From: DASQFI01 sp963780895 | Lineage (GTDB): Bacteria > Acidobacteriota > Vicinamibacteria > Vicinamibacterales > SCN-69-37 | Assembly: GCA_963780895.1 (NCBI GenBank) | Contig: CAWAEG010000007.1 | Coordinates: 434,001-498,000 of the forward strand | Direction: 5' to 3' | Length of the DNA stretch: 64,000 nt | Part shown: piece by piece, positions 63,927 through 64,000 of the stretch | Position numbering within the stretch: position 1 is the first letter of the stretch | How the letters are laid out: the number at the start of each line of letters is the position of its first letter | Made by a program: the position numbers and the translations under genes | Notes under the pieces: generated by a model | What the model saw: the letters and a program-made list of their open reading frames with translations, nothing else | Database searches by the model: none | What the model was told of the DNA's origin: nothing

Positions 63927-64000
63927 GAAGTCCTCGCGGCATTCGACGGAAGGACGGTGCCGGAGGTTGCAGATCAGCGCACCAGGGAGGTTTGGAGTGT

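Overview
The window is GC-rich (most third codon positions are G or C) and densely coded on both strands. Its gene families point to a soil-type Acidobacteriota, most likely class Vicinamibacteria. These include two PadR regulators each overlapping a large ADOP-type MacB/FtsX permease, a TonB-dependent receptor with an N-terminal carboxypeptidase-regulatory domain, tricorn-like S41, S46 and S9 peptidases, two secreted amidohydrolases, and many Sec-exported proteins with Cna/carboxypeptidase-like repeats. The taxonomic placement is inferred from this repertoire and was not tested by a search. I saw no rRNA, tRNA, CRISPR, prophage or transposase gene.

Layout. 1-5.4 kb: tail of an ECF-type sigma factor, an exported protein, an amidohydrolase and ComEC. 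5.4-11.3 kb: MazG, a PhnP-like metallo-beta-lactamase protein, RibF, a small protein, CysS and a class III aminotransferase. 11.3-20 kb: two PadR/ADOP pairs with a Pro-rich exported protein, a DUF4126 membrane protein and a retropepsin-like protease between them. 20-23 kb: two genes with broken frames (EF-hand plus lectin-like protein; outer-membrane barrel), a small coupled ORF and a metallophosphoesterase-like protein. 23-45 kb: peptidases, amidohydrolase, TonB-dependent receptor, alpha/beta hydrolase, YraN, two long exported Cna/carboxypeptidase-like proteins, a sigma/anti-sigma/secreted-protein cassette and a tricorn protease. 45-54.7 kb: a complete quinohemoprotein amine dehydrogenase (QHNDH) locus on the minus strand. 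54.9-61.5 kb: AddB-AddA recombination nuclease/helicase. The rest holds a wHTH/TolB-like membrane regulator and two exported hypothetical proteins.

The QHNDH locus is the best-defined functional system. In transcription order it holds an exported TPR-like protein, QhpG flavoprotein, QhpA diheme alpha subunit (frame broken by one extra base), QhpD radical-SAM crosslinking enzyme, QhpC gamma subunit with every crosslinking residue in place, QhpB beta-propeller, QhpF ABC exporter and QhpE subtilisin-like protease. Together these would build, crosslink, export and trim a periplasmic primary-amine dehydrogenase with a CTQ cofactor.

The most unusual structural feature is a large set of intergenic composite palindromes: perfect or near-perfect inverted repeats of 20-32 bp, often nested and built from short repeated words. 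They lie between convergent, co-directional and divergent genes alike. Several run into coding ends, so that they supply a start codon, a C-terminus or an internal linker. At least two pairs share sequence at distant sites. I also find five single-base frame breaks, all of the +1 type. Four of them coincide with CGTT on the plus strand, so systematic sequencing error should be considered before calling any of these genes dead.
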